Shown piece after piece: positions 10,915 to 22,959 of a stretch of 64,000 nucleotides of DNA. Location of the stretch: positions 29,854,931 to 29,918,930 of the forward strand of contig JACMZG010001914.1 of assembly GCA_018340805.1 (NCBI GenBank). Reading direction: 5' to 3'. The DNA comes from Microvelia longipes (lineage: Eukaryota > Arthropoda > Insecta > Hemiptera > Veliidae). The stretch's first letter is position 1. Every line of letters starts with the position of its first letter. The notes beneath the pieces were generated by a model that was given only the letters and a program-made list of their open reading frames with translations, was not told the DNA's origin and did no database searches. The position numbers and the translations under genes are program-made.

Positions 10915-11190
10915 CCTTTGTAAAGAAGAAATCGTTTTGGTCGGTTCCCACCGCACCAATGTATTGTTTTCAAATAAAGTCCTCTTCCGACGCAGTCCTG
11001 AGATTGTTTTTAGTTCTAGCTTAGTTTCCAGAACACTCTTGTGATAGTTTTTAGTTCCCAGCGCACTTTTGTGTTTGTTTTTACTTCTCATTTGGTTTCA
11101 GCTCACTATAGTCATTGTCTTTAGTTCTCGAGCAGTTTCTAGTGCACCCCTGTAATAGTTTTTAGTTCTCGGTCGATTACCAGGCTTCAC
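10915..11190. repeat. Diverged minisatellite, about 40-55-bp unit
   Basis: GTTTTTAGTTCTCAG, then TTTCCAG(C/A)GCAC, then TTGTGATAG recurs about five times. An open reverse frame across it (10831-11091) is a by-product of the repeat. Confidence 0.6.
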
Positions 11191-11421
11191 TATATCTTGT
11201 AAAACATATAAAATGTAGCTTTTGTGTAAAGAACTTTTATTATTTTATTTATTATGAGTTTAGTAAATTTTGAATTCAATAATAGTTGCCCATAAGTCCA
11301 CAGTGGGGGATACTTAATAATCTTTGAGTATAATTTAATTTGATAGATATGACGAATAGGAATGGTAACGAAACTCATGTATATAGTAATAAAAGGATAA
11401 ATATATTAAAAAAATTAATTA

Positions 11422-11580
11422 CGGGATACATCAGAACTTCTTTTGTCACATCGGATTCAATACGCTCATGCTCCCTACTTCAAACGAGCTTCGCTCGTAC
11501 TCAGAATATACAAGTCGTAAAATTTATTTTGCAACGCGTCCTCAGATAATAAATTTATTCTTTTCATTCCCTCCAACAAA
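11422..11580 (-). mobile_element. 5S-SINE tail, reverse orientation
   Basis: Reverse-strand order: link and module (CTCAGATAATAAA...), GAGCGAAGCTCG near 11490, GGGAGCATGAGCGTATTG, AATCCGATGTGACA and GTATCCCGT, ending at about 11430. The 5S head is not recognisable. Confidence 0.6.
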
Positions 11581-11785
11581 ATTCATTGATAGATTTGGTG
11601 ATTTGTTTATTCTGAGGACGATAGTATCTTAACTCCTTTGGGTAATCATGACACTTAAGACATTAGATACCAATTTTATTCTTAGTTTGGGCGAAGCGAG
11701 ACCAAAGTAACACCACATTAAGCTTTGGATAATCATGAAATTATTGCGAGGAAAAGTACCGAGGTACCCTGTACCCGATTTCAGT
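11581..11785 (+). mobile_element. 5S-SINE tail, second tail subtype
   Basis: From ATTCTGAGGACGATAG through GGGCGAAGCGAGACC (11689-11703), AAAGTAACACCACATTAAGC, ATTGCGAGGAAAAGTACCGAGG and GTACCCGATTT. The ACCACATTAAGC link is shared with 58650-58665, defining a second tail subtype. It lies head to head with the reverse-strand tail at 11422-11580. Confidence 0.6.
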
Positions 11786-11789
11786 TCTT

Positions 11790-12180
11790 TATAATAAGAT
11801 TTCTATTTAATTATTGCAATTATTAAATATGTAAATTTTATGGATAGGGATTAAATATAAGCTATAAGATAATAGTTAACAATTATAAATGAAGCATGTG
11901 CTAAGAATATAAAATTGTTTTATGCGATGTTATGAATAAATTGTTTCTTTAATATGATAATGAATCAGATCAGCCCAGGAAGAAATTAAGTATTATTTAA
12001 CTATAATTAATGCTATGTTTATTTCAATCAAACTGTTGTTCCAAGGTATGTTATATAAAGCAACTGTCGCAATGATGTTGAAGTGGTGCATCTAGGGTTT
12101 TCTTGTGAGATATCTTAAAATTAATTTGCTATAAATTCATGATTTGCGGGTTAGTCTATACCCCTGGTTTGCTTCCAAAA
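11790..12180. other. AT-rich spacer
   Basis: No feature recognised. Confidence 0.4.
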
Positions 12181-12182
12181 AC

Positions 12183-12191
12183 CATATATAT

Positions 12192-12236
<45 letters not shown>

Positions 12237-12263
12237 TATATATATAAATATATATAATATATA

Positions 12264-12303
<40 letters not shown>

Positions 12304-12332
12304 ATATATAATATATATATATATATATAATA
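12183..12332. repeat. (TA)n tract with TAATA interruptions
   Basis: About 150 bp of TA dinucleotides interrupted by single extra A bases. The tyrosine/isoleucine ORF across it is not a gene. Confidence 0.95.
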
Positions 12333-12334
12333 TG

Positions 12335-13775
12335 TATATATAGTTTAAATTTAAAGAACTTAAATATTTAAAATTTATATGTACGTATTAATAAGAATCT
12401 ATAGTATGGAACATGTATTAACTTGTTCTTAATGAAGCCGGCTGTAGGTCGAAGAAAATGTTTTATTTATATATTTACTTGCGCTAAGTATTGCAATGAT
12501 TATGTCACATAATAGCTAATTTTCATAGAGGTTACTAATGAAATCAACGGCATACAAAGGGATGAGGGGACATGGCTTCCCCAAAATGGGGTCCTCCTGA
12601 TCATGAATTTATAAAAATACCACGGTGCGCTTAATTGGCCAAATGCCTGTGAAGCGTGGAATTTCCTTGATGTTTCTCTATACACATGGCCTACATTTAC
12701 GTAACATTAATAATTAAGGACAACAAGCCACTTCTTCTTAGCGGGCTGAGGACCCGCGAAGCAATAGCCACTAAGCGGCTACGCCGCGAAGCGTTTGGCG
12801 CACTTTAAAGTTCTTCAGTTCTTGTGTCGTAAAGTAGTTAAGTACAATGCACTAACTACATTCTTCTATATACTAGTACAGAATTTATACTACTAAAGGG
12901 TGTTACCTGCTTAGTTTAATCCATATAAACAGTCAGAAGTATAAATGTAACGCGTGCTTATGGTTTTATGATGATAAAGTGTTTAATTTCCGGTTGTATT
13001 TGACCTATAAGTTAAGGTTTTAGAACACATTACACCTTTTGTTAAGAATACAAATTCATTAGGTTTTTACACGTATATTTTTCTAAGAATATCTTTATCT
13101 TGGTCTGAAAATGTCTTGTTTATTAAATGTCATTTACTTAAGAGATCCATTTAAGTCGTTGAAATCGTTAAGTTATAATTATAACTGGTTGTAACGTTAC
13201 ATTTCCGCAATGTAGTTAAATGTCTTAAAAATAACATATTTGCTGCAGTGTCCATACGACTTGGAATCATGATAACATCATAGGAATACGTGGCGTGTAA
13301 TACAGAGCAAGGACAACTTTCTGACAGATTACAATACTTTATTTTGACTTGACTCTAGGGAACTAGAAGAAAACGCAATGCGTCTCACTACGACCTTGTG
13401 GAACACCGTGCACGCAAAATCCGACGATTAACCTTTAATACTTAATACCTAAACTAAAATATGGAGTGACGTCAAATGTTTGTACTTTGTCGAATGTTGT
13501 GACTTTACACTTATTTTGTAACGAACACTTATTTTACGTAATTCCAATGTTTGTTTTTGTGATCCCATGGGGACTCTGCAAACGGTTTTTAGTTTTAAAA
13601 GTATCTATACCTTAATCGATAAATACATTTTTTACGGTAACTTCCTTATTCCTAAACAATTTTAATCACGTTTAGGTGACAAATGTGTTGTAAATTCTCG
13701 TCTTTTAAAATTTAATTCAAGAGACTGAAACATTATTTTACATTCTACATGATTTTCAGTAATATATTCAGTTTT
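12335..13775. other. AT-rich stretch with one GC-rich island
   Basis: Nothing coding seen. At 12738-12805 a short GC-rich island contains GGACCCGCGAAGCA and CGCCGCGAAGCGTTTGGCGC, again of the CGAAGC type found in the SINE tails, but without the rest of a SINE. Confidence 0.35.
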
Positions 13776-13779
13776 AAAT

Positions 13780-13970
13780 GATTTTATAAAACATTCTCAT
13801 TTCTACAAGTCCTTTGTAAAATTACTCATTCTAATGTAAATATACTCATTTCTTTGTAATAACTCATTTATAAATAACTCATTTCTAAATGTCCTTGTAA
13901 TATACATTTCAAATGTCCTTTTGTAAATATACTCATTTCTAAATGTTCTGTAAAGGTCTAAATGATTTAA
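13780..13970. repeat. Diverged short tandem repeat
   Basis: ATACTCATTTCTAAATGT(C/T)CT, then TGTAA recurs five to six times with truncations. Confidence 0.6.
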
Positions 13971-13974
13971 GGGG

Positions 13975-16025
13975 GGTTTTTTACAAATCTTTATTTTATT
14001 ATACATTTATTTAACTTTATCTTACCCACGTAAAGGAAGGACACTAATGAGACATAAGTTGATTAGAAATTGGTTTAAAGCAATATTTCGCTTTGCATTC
14101 AATGTATTCTGTATTTTATATTATATTTTACAAAGCATTTTTACTAAAAAAATATTTTTATTTATTTATTTATTAAATAATTTAGTCCATTTAATTGATT
14201 ATTCTAATTTGTTTAAATTATATCGTTTTATCTAGAAGGCTTTGCCTTCTTACCTAGTATTTTCTAGTAGCTCTCATTTCTCTTTAAATTATTCATATTC
14301 ACTCTTATTTTATCATTATTAGTCTCTATGCATTTTGTTATTAAATAAAAAGTAAGTTTTCATTTTTTTAAGTATCAGATTTAATTCCATGTTTTATTAT
14401 CTTCTTTTTAAATTTTTCCACTTATTTACCTCCTTTTTATTAATTTATTTTAGGTAGCCTTTTGGTAGGGTTTTATTTTTTGACCAAGTTGGTTCTATAT
14501 ACGAACGAATGTTATTTATGTAAGGTACTTTTTTACAAACATCGCATGACTTAATTAGTTTTCATATACATAAAATGTAACAACTTTGATGTAATTTGTA
14601 ATTAAATTTTTGTTTCCATTTTTCTTTTTTTTTGATGCTTGAAAATGCTTTGTATGTAAAGCGAAATATTGCATTAAACTAATTTCTAATCCACCTATGT
14701 TTCATTAGTGCCCTCCCTCCCTTTATGTGTGAAGTGTATAAATGGTGACCAATACAACTTTTAATGTATCTTTATTTTTTACATATAATAAATCTTAAAT
14801 TTATGTAGGTACCCTGCTCGTTATAGTTGAGGACTCTGAGTTGAGCAGGAGTCACTTATTTGTAAATCCTCCTCCATTATAAACGACTTCAATCGATGTT
14901 TGAAGACAGTCGTCTTGAAAATTCTTCCTATTTTCAAAAGTATTTCATTTACGGTTTGCGAAAATCTTTCTCTTTCCTGAATGATTTAAATGGAAGATTG
15001 TTAGCAGCTTCCTTACTCCTTAATAGTTTCAAAAAAGATTTTAGCAATTTATACCATTAAAGAAAATAATTATAAGTTACTTCTAAAAAGGAATGAATGA
15101 TAAAATTAAAGAAGATGATACTTAAAGTAGAAACTATGATTAAAGTTTGATATCTTTTGAAATAAAGGATAATGTAGAGGCGTGGTTGATCCAACGGAAG
15201 CCAAACTTAATGGGCAGGGGATTAAGCTTCTAATCTATAAACTTCATGAACAAGACTTTACAACCAACTTAACAATTAAAACAGCATCAAGACAGACTTG
15301 GTAAAAGCAGTATCTCTAATTACACCCTCCAGCCTAACTTCAAATTATCAGTTATCATTTCTTAGTAATTTTTATGTCCTTTATGATTTTAAAGTAATAA
15401 AAGACTCGTGCCGCACCTTGGGCTTCGTCCATTATCATTCGTCGTGTTTTGTTCTTCTTATGTATCAATGTATATCAATAGTTCGTTCTTGATAATCTAT
15501 AATAATTTAAAATAAGTTATTCATTATATCCATTTGTGTTGTATGGTATTAATTTATATTTCTTTTACTGTATTTACAAGTCAACATTATGTTTTTTATG
15601 ACTACATAGTTATTCTCTAAAATATCGTAAATTTAAACAACATTTGTGACTTCGAGGCTTTCCAAAATAGCGCTGTATGTAACACCGCGAAGTGAGATCT
15701 TGCATTTAACTATAAGTATTTTAGTGTCACTCTTTATCAAAGGGGGAAAGGCTTATCCATTAGGTATGTAGAGCTCAAAGCTGTTGGAGTAACAGCTATC
15801 TTTAACTTGGAATTTATACTTCTCACTATTTCTTTTCTCCTTTTCGTTTATTTCTTCTTAAATAGATGTTACTATTACTTGTAAAGTTTTGATTTATTTC
15901 CTCAAAATTTGTTTTATGCTTTCATTTTTTTTTATCTTAGTGAATTTCCATAGGAAAAATGAGCTTTTGAGATTAGGCTTATGGAGGTGAAGTTGGTTTT
16001 TTCTTTAAGGGTAGGGGAGGGACTC
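13975..16025. other. AT-rich stretch, nothing recognised
   Basis: Two kilobases of T-rich DNA with stop codons in all frames. No repeat partner noticed. Confidence 0.4.
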
Positions 16026-16030
16026 ACTTA

Positions 16031-16038
16031 TTATATAT

Positions 16039-16072
<34 letters not shown>

Positions 16073-16087
16073 ATATATAATATATAT
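16031..16087. repeat. (TA)n tract
   Basis: TA dinucleotides directly abutting a 5S-SINE tail on the right. Confidence 0.95.
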
Positions 16088-16185
16088 CATGCTCGGTCGA
16101 GCGAAGCGAGACCGAAGCAGGGAGGATGAGCGTAGCGAATCTGATGTGATATGGTAATGTTTCGAGGTACCCCGTACCCGATTTT
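16088..16185 (+). mobile_element. 5S-SINE tail fragment
   Basis: Begins CATGCTCGGTCGAGCGAAGC, then AGGGAGGATGAGCGTAGCG, AATCTGATGTGATATGG, and ends GAGGTACCCCGTACCCG followed by a T-run. The 5S head and link are missing, replaced by the (TA)n tract. Confidence 0.8.
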
Positions 16186-16189
16186 TTAT

Positions 16190-16845
16190 TTGCAAGTAAA
16201 GTGTTTTTCGTCAAAATCGAATAAATACAACTAAAGTTATGACATTTGTAAAATGGCCAAAAAATACAGAAAAAGGTCAATATTTTTAAAGAAATTTGCT
16301 GACTTACACCATAAATTAACATTTTTTTTTGGTTGTAGTATAAAATTGGTTGTTGAACCATAACTTTGGTTGTAGTGTAGTCATCTGATTTTGATAATTA
16401 GATTTAGGATGACTCGTTTTATAGAAAATTTTATCAGCTTTAAAAAATATTCTCTTCATGTTTTTCACACGACCTACTGGGAGTCACTTATTAAAAGAAA
16501 AATTGAATTAGTGCGATTTTATAAAATTTTGAGCATGCACAATCATATAAAAGGCTCCACTCTGGATTAGCAGACTATTCCTTTCCTTCATAATTTAAGG
16601 TATATTTTCAGAATAATTTGGTTTGAAGTAGTACAAAATTATTCACATTTTTCCAGGTCCGGCTCATTGACTAAAAGACTCGTAGTTAGTATTGCACACT
16701 AGAAGAGGGCAATAAGCACCTAGCATTATGCTCTTATTATCGAATTTCCAAAGGTAAATGAAGTATTCTATTCAGTATTTAATTAACAAATTTAATCAAG
16801 ACTAAAGTCTCTTTAAGATTCATAGAGACTAAAAAGGGGTTGGAA
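16190..16845. other. AT-rich spacer
   Basis: No feature recognised. Confidence 0.4.
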
Positions 16846-16849
16846 GGAG

Positions 16850-17345
16850 GAGAGGAAGTCTACTTAGTCGTACATATGTCAAACATATGTACTAAGTTTC
16901 AATATCTCTATTAGTTAAATTTTCACCGAATGACTTGTATTCTTTTAAAACAAAATTTGCAAAAAAATTAAAAGAATCCAATTGGGTGTAAATTCGGTGC
17001 AAGTGTATACCTTTACGTATTGAATAAGTGCATTAAGTTATGTTTAAATACGATAAATATATTTATCAGTTTTATTGGATCATAAGAATTAAGCAGCATC
17101 GAGCGTGGTCAATGCCTAGATAGGTGACCGCTAGAAATGAAATGGATGTATTTACAATCTAAGGACGTGCGATGCAAGTCCGAAGACGTATTTTACCATA
17201 AATTTTATATTTATTCTAAGGACAAGCGAAGCGGGTCCGAAATAGGGAGGATGAGCGTAGCTAATCCAAAATAGGGAGGATGAGCGTAACGAATCCGATG
17301 TTATGATAAAAAGTTATGAGGCAAAGTACGAGTACCCGATTTATA
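16850..17345 (+). mobile_element. 5S-SINE, most complete forward copy
   Basis: Block A 3' end (CATATGTCAAACATATGTAC, AAATTCGGTGCAAGTGTATA) leads to a pre-head and a 5S head at 17075-17138 (GGATCATAAGAATTAAGCAG, CCTAGATAGGTGACCGC). The tail carries a diverged module (GTGCGATGCAAGTCCG), link ATAAATTTTATATTTATTCT, module CAAGCGAAGCGGGTCCG, then GGGAGGATGAGCGTAGC twice in tandem (17255 and 17275), ending GAGTACCCGATTTATA. The retained 5S region contains the A-box and C-box portions of a type 1 Pol III promoter, as expected for a SINE3-type element. Confidence 0.85.
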
Positions 17346-17349
17346 TAAT

Positions 17350-18175
17350 TTATTTATTATTATTATCTTTTATACACAAATAGAGAAGGTTTTAATGTGA
17401 TTACACAATGCCCACGAGAGCCCCAAAAAGATGAATCAAGCTTCTTAATGTCCAGATATGTAACCAATGTCTCCCCTCTATTAATCCATTTTTACAATTT
17501 AGTCCTCAAAACATTTTGTGTAAAAACATAGCTTAATTAACGTCATAATATGAACCTTGAATTCAAATCTTTTCAAAAACAAATTTGAGAACGGATCCTT
17601 ACTGCGATTATCTTATTTATAAAATTTAAAGTAAAACTACCAACTCCTAAAGGATGGCTTTCTTATGATCTCAAATTTAAAAATTATAGTCATTCACACA
17701 ATATAATTATTAATAAATACTTCGTGGATATCGAACAAATACTAAAACTCAGGGTTAACCTCATAAAATATAATTTGAACCCAATTATCTCAAATGTAGA
17801 CCACCCGTGATTAAATCGTCCAATAAATTCGAGAGAAAAAAACGGATTCTTATACGCACGATTCATATGCAATTTGAACTGACTGTATTATAAATATACT
17901 ACTTCGTAAACTTAAGCCAATAACTTATTTCCAAGTAATTTACTTGCGTATTTAAAATGAGTCGTAAAAATAATTGTTTTCATACGTGGATTAACAGTAA
18001 AGTTTGTCATAAATTAGAATAATTACTTGTACAGGATTTGTAGTAAACCTTTCTTTGCTTACTTCTGTTTAGTTAAAGGTATTGGATTTTTACTTAGTAT
18101 GTAGTAGTGGGTGTAGTTTTCTAAAATCCATAACACTTATATTTTTACCTTTTGTAAGTTATTATTATTTTTAAT
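17350..18175. other. AT-rich stretch, nothing recognised
   Basis: No gene or repeat partner noticed. Confidence 0.4.
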
Positions 18176-18176
18176 G

Positions 18177-18178
<2 letters not shown>

Positions 18179-18210
<32 letters not shown>
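18179..18210. repeat. Short (TA)n tract
   Basis: About sixteen uninterrupted TA dinucleotides. Confidence 0.95.
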
Positions 18211-18214
<4 letters not shown>

Positions 18215-19075
18215 ACAACAAACCCAGCATGCGAATCATTTCCGTTATTATTTTTAAAGTTCGAAGTGACTTGTCTCTTTAAAATTACTTACATTACACT
18301 CCAGTAGTCTCATTTTAGAGACTCTAGACTTCAGATTGGCTCCTAATACGTTCTCTTATAGCTTAAATTTATTTAACAGCTATATCCTGGTCTTAACAAG
18401 ATTTTAGTTCATCATTTCACTTTGTGGCAGACCACTACTACAACTATGACTATTACTACAATTCCCTGAAATATGATTAATGAATTAAAATTTTACCAGC
18501 GGCGTTTCATTATTACAAGTACAAGATCTGACAAGGTTAAACTTAACTTTACTTTTGCCGATATGCAAAACTAAATTATTCGATTGCTGATAATGCTCGA
18601 CGATATATCAGTACTTTTAATGAATCAGGTATTCTTTATAGAAGTATACTTTTCTCCTATATTTATGTAAATAAATATTTACTTTCTACATATGAAACCA
18701 TTTAAAATTAATCTATATATTCAAAACTTTTAAGTTACGTCACGGCAAAAATATACTTATTTTATTGTATTTATATATTTATAACAGTCTACACCTGTAT
18801 ATAAGTGTTAAATAGCTAATAAACCTTTAATTCTATCAGAGATGTATAGATTTATTTTTGTAAGTTGGTAAAACTGAGGAACCCCACCCAATGACCCCTG
18901 CCCTCATCATTACACAATAGCTCTGGTTTTTATTAGAAGTTCTTCAACTTCAAAACTTCTTAACTACTTCTAAGGGAAACTTGCATCACTTCAATCTTCC
19001 TTTATTTCTAGGCGCAGTCCCTAACCTCGAACCACTGACCTAAGACCTTCTATATCCGATCTTAGACTTCTTTAC
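18215..19075. other. AT-rich stretch, nothing recognised
   Basis: No feature supported. Confidence 0.4.
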
Positions 19076-19079
19076 ACTC

Positions 19080-19705
19080 GTTACCTATTTTATTTTTATT
19101 TTCTTTAAATTATTCCTTCTGCTTTGCTTTTACGTTTTAGTTGTTTCGTATATTATACTATCGTTACATAATCCGTTATTTGTATTTATTTTTTTAAATT
19201 ATTTCATTTGCTTTGCTTTTAATTTTAAGATGCTTTTCATACATTTAACTATCGTTACATACTCAATTATTTTTATTTTCTTTAAATTATTTCTTTTGCT
19301 TTGTTTTTTTTTTTAAGTTTTAGTTGCCTCATGTATTTTACTATCGTTACATACTCAGTTATTTTTATTTTTTTTTTCAAATTATTTCTTTTCCTTTGCT
19401 TTTTACCTTATAGTTGTTTCATATATTTTACTATCATTGCTTACTATACGTTATATTTATTTTCTTTAAATTATTTCTTTTGCTTTGTTTTTTACATTTT
19501 AGTTGCTTCATATATTTTACTATCGTTACTTACTCCGTTTTTTCGAATAATTTCTTTTCCTTTGCTTTTTACGTTATAGTTATTTCATATATTTTACTAT
19601 CATTGCTTACTACGTTATATTTATTTTCTTTAAATTATTTATTTTGCTTTGTTTTTTTACATTTGGTTGCTTCATATATTTTACTATCGTTACTTACAGC
19701 AATAT
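19080..19705. repeat. Minisatellite, about 85-93-bp unit, seven copies
   Basis: TATATTTTACTATCGTTAC, then TTATTTTTATTTTCTTTAAA, then TTTGCTTTGTTTTTTAC recurs seven times; the ACTATCGTTAC core is at about 19156, 19248, 19341, 19430, 19518, 19592 and 19683. Two overlapping phenylalanine-rich forward ORFs exist only because the unit is often a multiple of three and T-rich. Confidence 0.85.
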
Positions 19706-19709
19706 TATT

Positions 19710-20010
19710 ATTTGGTTACCAAATTCTTATTACTTTAACGTTTACTGCTATTAAGATACTTTGTTAAATAAATGAAAATGGTTAAATATTTTGATTTATT
19801 AATTTTTATTTTTTAAATAATTTACATTTTTGTAATTTTATTAGTTCATGCCTTCATTAATTGTTTTATACATATTTGATTCCTTTTTTGTATTGTAATA
19901 TATACCTGGAAAAAGGTAAAAGAAAATAATCATCCACCATACCCTAATTTTATTTTATATATTTTTTCCATCTGTCATCTTCACTTTTCTCACCTAGTTT
20001 AAGTGTATAC
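19710..20010. other. AT-rich spacer
   Basis: No feature recognised. Confidence 0.4.
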
Positions 20011-20011
20011 G

Positions 20012-20014
20012 TGA

Positions 20015-20047
<33 letters not shown>

Positions 20048-20061
20048 ATAATATATATATA
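20012..20061. repeat. (TA)n tract
   Basis: TA dinucleotides with two one-base interruptions. Confidence 0.95.
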
Positions 20062-20376
20062 ACACACCATCTTCATCTGGACAAGTGAAATATAAGAAAA
20101 CTAAGAATTAACTAAGAATTAAAAAAAGGTTTAAGGAAAACTAAAAAATGTATAAAAGCAATACGGAATAAAAACGAAGAACAACAGAAGGAAAGAGAGC
20201 TACTAAGTAAAAATAAAACGATATAAAAATTCAGAAGATAAAAACATAGAAATAGAAGTAGCTCATAGTTATTTTGTTTTAATTTCGTAATTACTTTTTA
20301 TACTTTCTAGGTTAAGAATAAAGACTTCATATTATGTTTTACTAAATTTTTTGGTGGTGGTTGTTTGTTTTGTTTA

Positions 20377-20412
20377 TTTTTTAACACTGAAGACGGCTTC
20401 AGTGTTAAAAAA
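20377..20412. other. Perfect 16-bp hairpin with 4-base loop
   Basis: 20377-20392 (six T then AACACTGAAG) pairs exactly with 20397-20412 around an ACGG loop. Read in either direction it is a GC-containing stem flanked by a T-run, like a transcription-stop hairpin, but in a eukaryotic intergenic context I assign no function. Confidence 0.6.
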
Positions 20413-20414
20413 CG

Positions 20415-20790
20415 TCCTGGCTTCGCCATCCAAAACGTCTGTTATTAATGTTTATGTAAATAAAAACTCTAAAGGACTGAAGACTTCATTATTAACCTAA
20501 AATTTAATTCTTAACAGTCCAATAACTATTTTGTGAATTACTTTTTATACATTTTTAGGTTCTCTTAAACCTCTTTTTAATCTTTGTTTTGACACCCTTG
20601 TCTTTTTAGCAATTTACGTTTTATGTTTTATTATATTTCACTTTTCACTTGCCCTGAGGAAGAATGTTTATAATATACTCAAAACTTAGCCACGTAAAGT
20701 GTAGTTTTCTTTCTTTTTACGATTATCATTCCGATTTATCGTATCAGGTATAATACTAAGGGCAGATTATCTTATTAAGCACTCATATAA
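20415..20790. other. AT-rich spacer
   Basis: No feature recognised. Confidence 0.4.
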
Positions 20791-20792
20791 CG

Positions 20793-20866
20793 TTCTAAGG
20801 AAGAGTGAAGCGAGTCCGATGTTGTGATAAAATCTACCGAGGTACCCCGTACCTGATTTAATTGAA
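20793..20866 (+). mobile_element. 5S-SINE tail fragment
   Basis: TCTAAGGAAGAGTGAAGCGA, GTCCGATGTTGTGATAAAA, then CGAGGTACCCCGTACC and GATTTAAT. Only the last 70 bp of the family remain. Confidence 0.7.
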
Positions 20867-20869
20867 TAT

Positions 20870-21250
20870 TTTTATTTTTTTTATTTTTCCTAACCGTGGT
20901 AATATTAAGGCTTTATAATTGTGTATAATTAGAAAACTATAAACAAGAATCTATTTCTTGAAGTTAGATTGACTGTATCGACTGGTTTTGTAAACTGTAA
21001 TCCTTTATTAATGAAGTTGAATCGCTTCTATATTTCCTTTATATTTATATTATTTTTTCTGTATTTAATGATTAAGTAGTATTTAAATACTAATTAGCTA
21101 GGACTGTGGATTTAATGTTGTGTAATTAATACCAGTGATTATGAGTAATTGGTAAGGAAATGTAAATATTAGAGCTGAAGGTTGTTGATTTGATTATAAT
21201 ACAAGTCCCACTTGAGTTAGGATCTATATTTAATTTGATAACTAAATTGA
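20870..21250. other. AT-rich spacer
   Basis: No feature recognised. Confidence 0.4.
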
Positions 21251-21254
21251 GGTT

Positions 21255-21505
21255 AAAAGGAGTCACCCGTTGTGTATTGGTTAAGGTACGCGGCCAATCC
21301 ACAGAATGAATGGACTTTAAACTTCCGAGGTTATTTAGTCATGGGTTCAATCCCAGCACGGGCCTCTTGGATTTTTATAAGAGAGAAACAAATTTTGCGT
21401 ACCACGTTCTTCAGAAGGGACGTAAAGCCGGTGATCTCGAACCTGTGCGCTGTCAGATACTCGTTAAAGATCCCTTACCCTAAATGAAACTGGGTATAGG
21501 CAAAA
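21255..21505 (+). mobile_element. tRNA-derived SINE
   Basis: A tRNA-like head has an A-box-like TTGGTTAAGGTACGCGG (21278-21294) and a B-box GGGTTCAATCCC (21343-21354); CCCGT near 21267 can pair with ACGGG near 21358 as the outer stem. The body reads CTTCAGAAGGGACGTAAAGC then CGTTAAAGATCCCTTA, a pattern found in conserved central domains of several invertebrate SINEs (from memory; no named family claimed). The A-to-B spacing is longer than in a normal tRNA, so this is not a functional tRNA gene. Confidence 0.7.
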
Positions 21506-21596
21506 TTTAGGATCCTCATATTAGATTCATTATGATACTACAGTGTGTCTGCCTTGTAGTATGAAGTATATGGAGGTTTGGTTTAAGTAATGGAGG

Positions 21597-21757
21597 TAAT
21601 TTCAACTCGCTAGCATAAATAACGAAAACCACTCAGGAGGCCTTAAAAACGCCTGAAGCAAATAATTCTGGTTTCATCCTGGTTTCCGATATTTTTGCAA
21701 ACACAATACTTTTCCTATATACCTACGGTATAAATGAGGAAAAGTAAAAAATTGTCA
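21597..21757 (-). mobile_element. Block A fragment, reverse orientation
   Basis: On the reverse strand: CTTTTCCTCATTTATACCGT, AGGTATATAGGAAAAGTATT, AAACCAGGATGAAACC, GGCGTTTTTAAGGCCTCCTG, and GCTAGCGAGTTGAAAT. The first hairpin TATACC-GTA-GGTATA is intact. Confidence 0.75.
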
Positions 21758-21759
21758 CT

Positions 21760-22225
21760 TTATTATTAAGTTAAGTCAGAACTCCAGTAAAGAATGGGAC
21801 TTCTCCTCTAGAAACCAAATTTGTAACTCTCGAACAAAAAGGTTTTGATTTTTTACTCTTAATAAATATCAGATATGAGGAAACCATCCGTCCAACTTCA
21901 TTAGCTATGTATTCTAAATAATATTTGTTAAAAATGGAGATATATATAATTTTTCTAAAAGTCAATTACATAGGTAATTAAAAAGTTAATTAGTTTTGTA
22001 TTTATAAGTGAGGATATTTTTCAGAATACCAGGAAGTCCAGTCTTTGTCTAAGTAAATGATGTTTATGTTAAAGAAAATTATTTGATGGTCAAGATCTTT
22101 AGTTAAAATGTCAAGTTAATAATGTCTATTTTTAGTGAATTTGTTACTTTTTATCGCCTACAACCTGGAATTAGAGAAAAGTATTGTGTTACTCAAATAA
22201 TTTTATCACTACATAATTTAATCGT
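21760..22225. other. AT-rich spacer
   Basis: No feature recognised. Confidence 0.4.
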
Positions 22226-22227
22226 TT

Positions 22228-22380
22228 TAAGCCTCTTTACTTTTCCTCATCGTAGGTACAAACAGAAGTATTGTCTTCACTCTAAAAATCTGAAATCGAG
22301 GATTTATCATCATTATCCATTTCAGGCGCTTTGAAAAAGTTACAGGTGGTTTATATAAAGCCGTGTGTGTTACTATGCCA
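22228..22380 (+). mobile_element. Diverged block A fragment
   Basis: CTTTACTTTTCCTCATCGTAG then AGAAGTATTGTCTTC, TCTGAAATCGAGG and TTTCAGGCGCTTTG follow block A order but are degraded. Confidence 0.5.
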
Positions 22381-22471
22381 AGCAAAATTTCTGTTGTGTG
22401 TTATACTAGTTAGCTGCACGGTGGCACGGTAATCAGACATAAAATCTATTTATGTCTAATTAGTAAGTCTA

Positions 22472-22862
22472 GTTATTCATTTTTTTGTTACTTTTTCTCA
22501 TTTATACCGTAGGTATATAGGAAAAGTATTCTGTTAGCAATATAAATTCGAAAATAATATGTCACCGGAATTATCCGTGTCTGGTGTTTAAAACCTCTTG
22601 AGTAGTTGGAATCCTGAATGTTAACTGTCTGTATATATGTGTGTGTCGAAACTTAGTACAAAAATTAGTGCTATCCGGAAAATAAGTTTTTATGATTTCA
22701 TTTACCCACAATAATTACTGCGTAAAAATTTCGAGAAATCATAAATCGCGAAAAAAATGTTGACACGCATGTAGGCATGTATAAGACTACCATATGTGCC
22801 AAGTTTCGTTATTTTCACGATAATCGTCAGTTACCGAAGCGTATTTTTGCTTGATACGATAA
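22472..22862 (+). mobile_element. Block A copy, nearly complete
   Basis: Runs from TTTTTCTCATTTATACCGTAG (22494) through GGAATTATCCGTGTCTGG, AGTACAAAAATTAGTGC, CACGCATGTAGGCATGTA and CATATGTGCCAAGTTTCGTT to TTTGCTTGATACGATAAA. It ends at a (TA)n tract where the 5S head would be expected. Confidence 0.8.
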
Positions 22863-22889
22863 AGGTTACTGATAGCTCTCTCAGAGCCT

Positions 22890-22955
22890 ATATATAATAT
22901 ATATATATATATATAAATATATAATATATATAATATATAAATATATATATATATG
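22890..22955. repeat. (TA)n tract
   Basis: TA dinucleotides with A insertions, immediately downstream of block A. Confidence 0.95.
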
Positions 22956-22959
22956 ACAG

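Noticed and set aside
10831..11091. 86-residue reverse-strand ORF with internal repeats
   Set aside because: It reads through a diverged minisatellite; no domain resemblance.
12139..12330. Tyrosine/isoleucine ORFs over TA tracts (also 28679, 29114, 30481, 42153, 43917, 52197, 53662)
   Set aside because: Translation of (TA)n in frames without stops; composition is purely that of the microsatellite.
17075..17138. Genuine 5S rRNA gene
   Set aside because: Only the 3' half is recognisable, several conserved positions differ, and the same SINE tail follows in every copy.
19301..19767. Two overlapping phenylalanine-rich ORFs resembling membrane proteins
   Set aside because: They run through a T-rich minisatellite; hydrophobicity is a by-product of T-rich codons.
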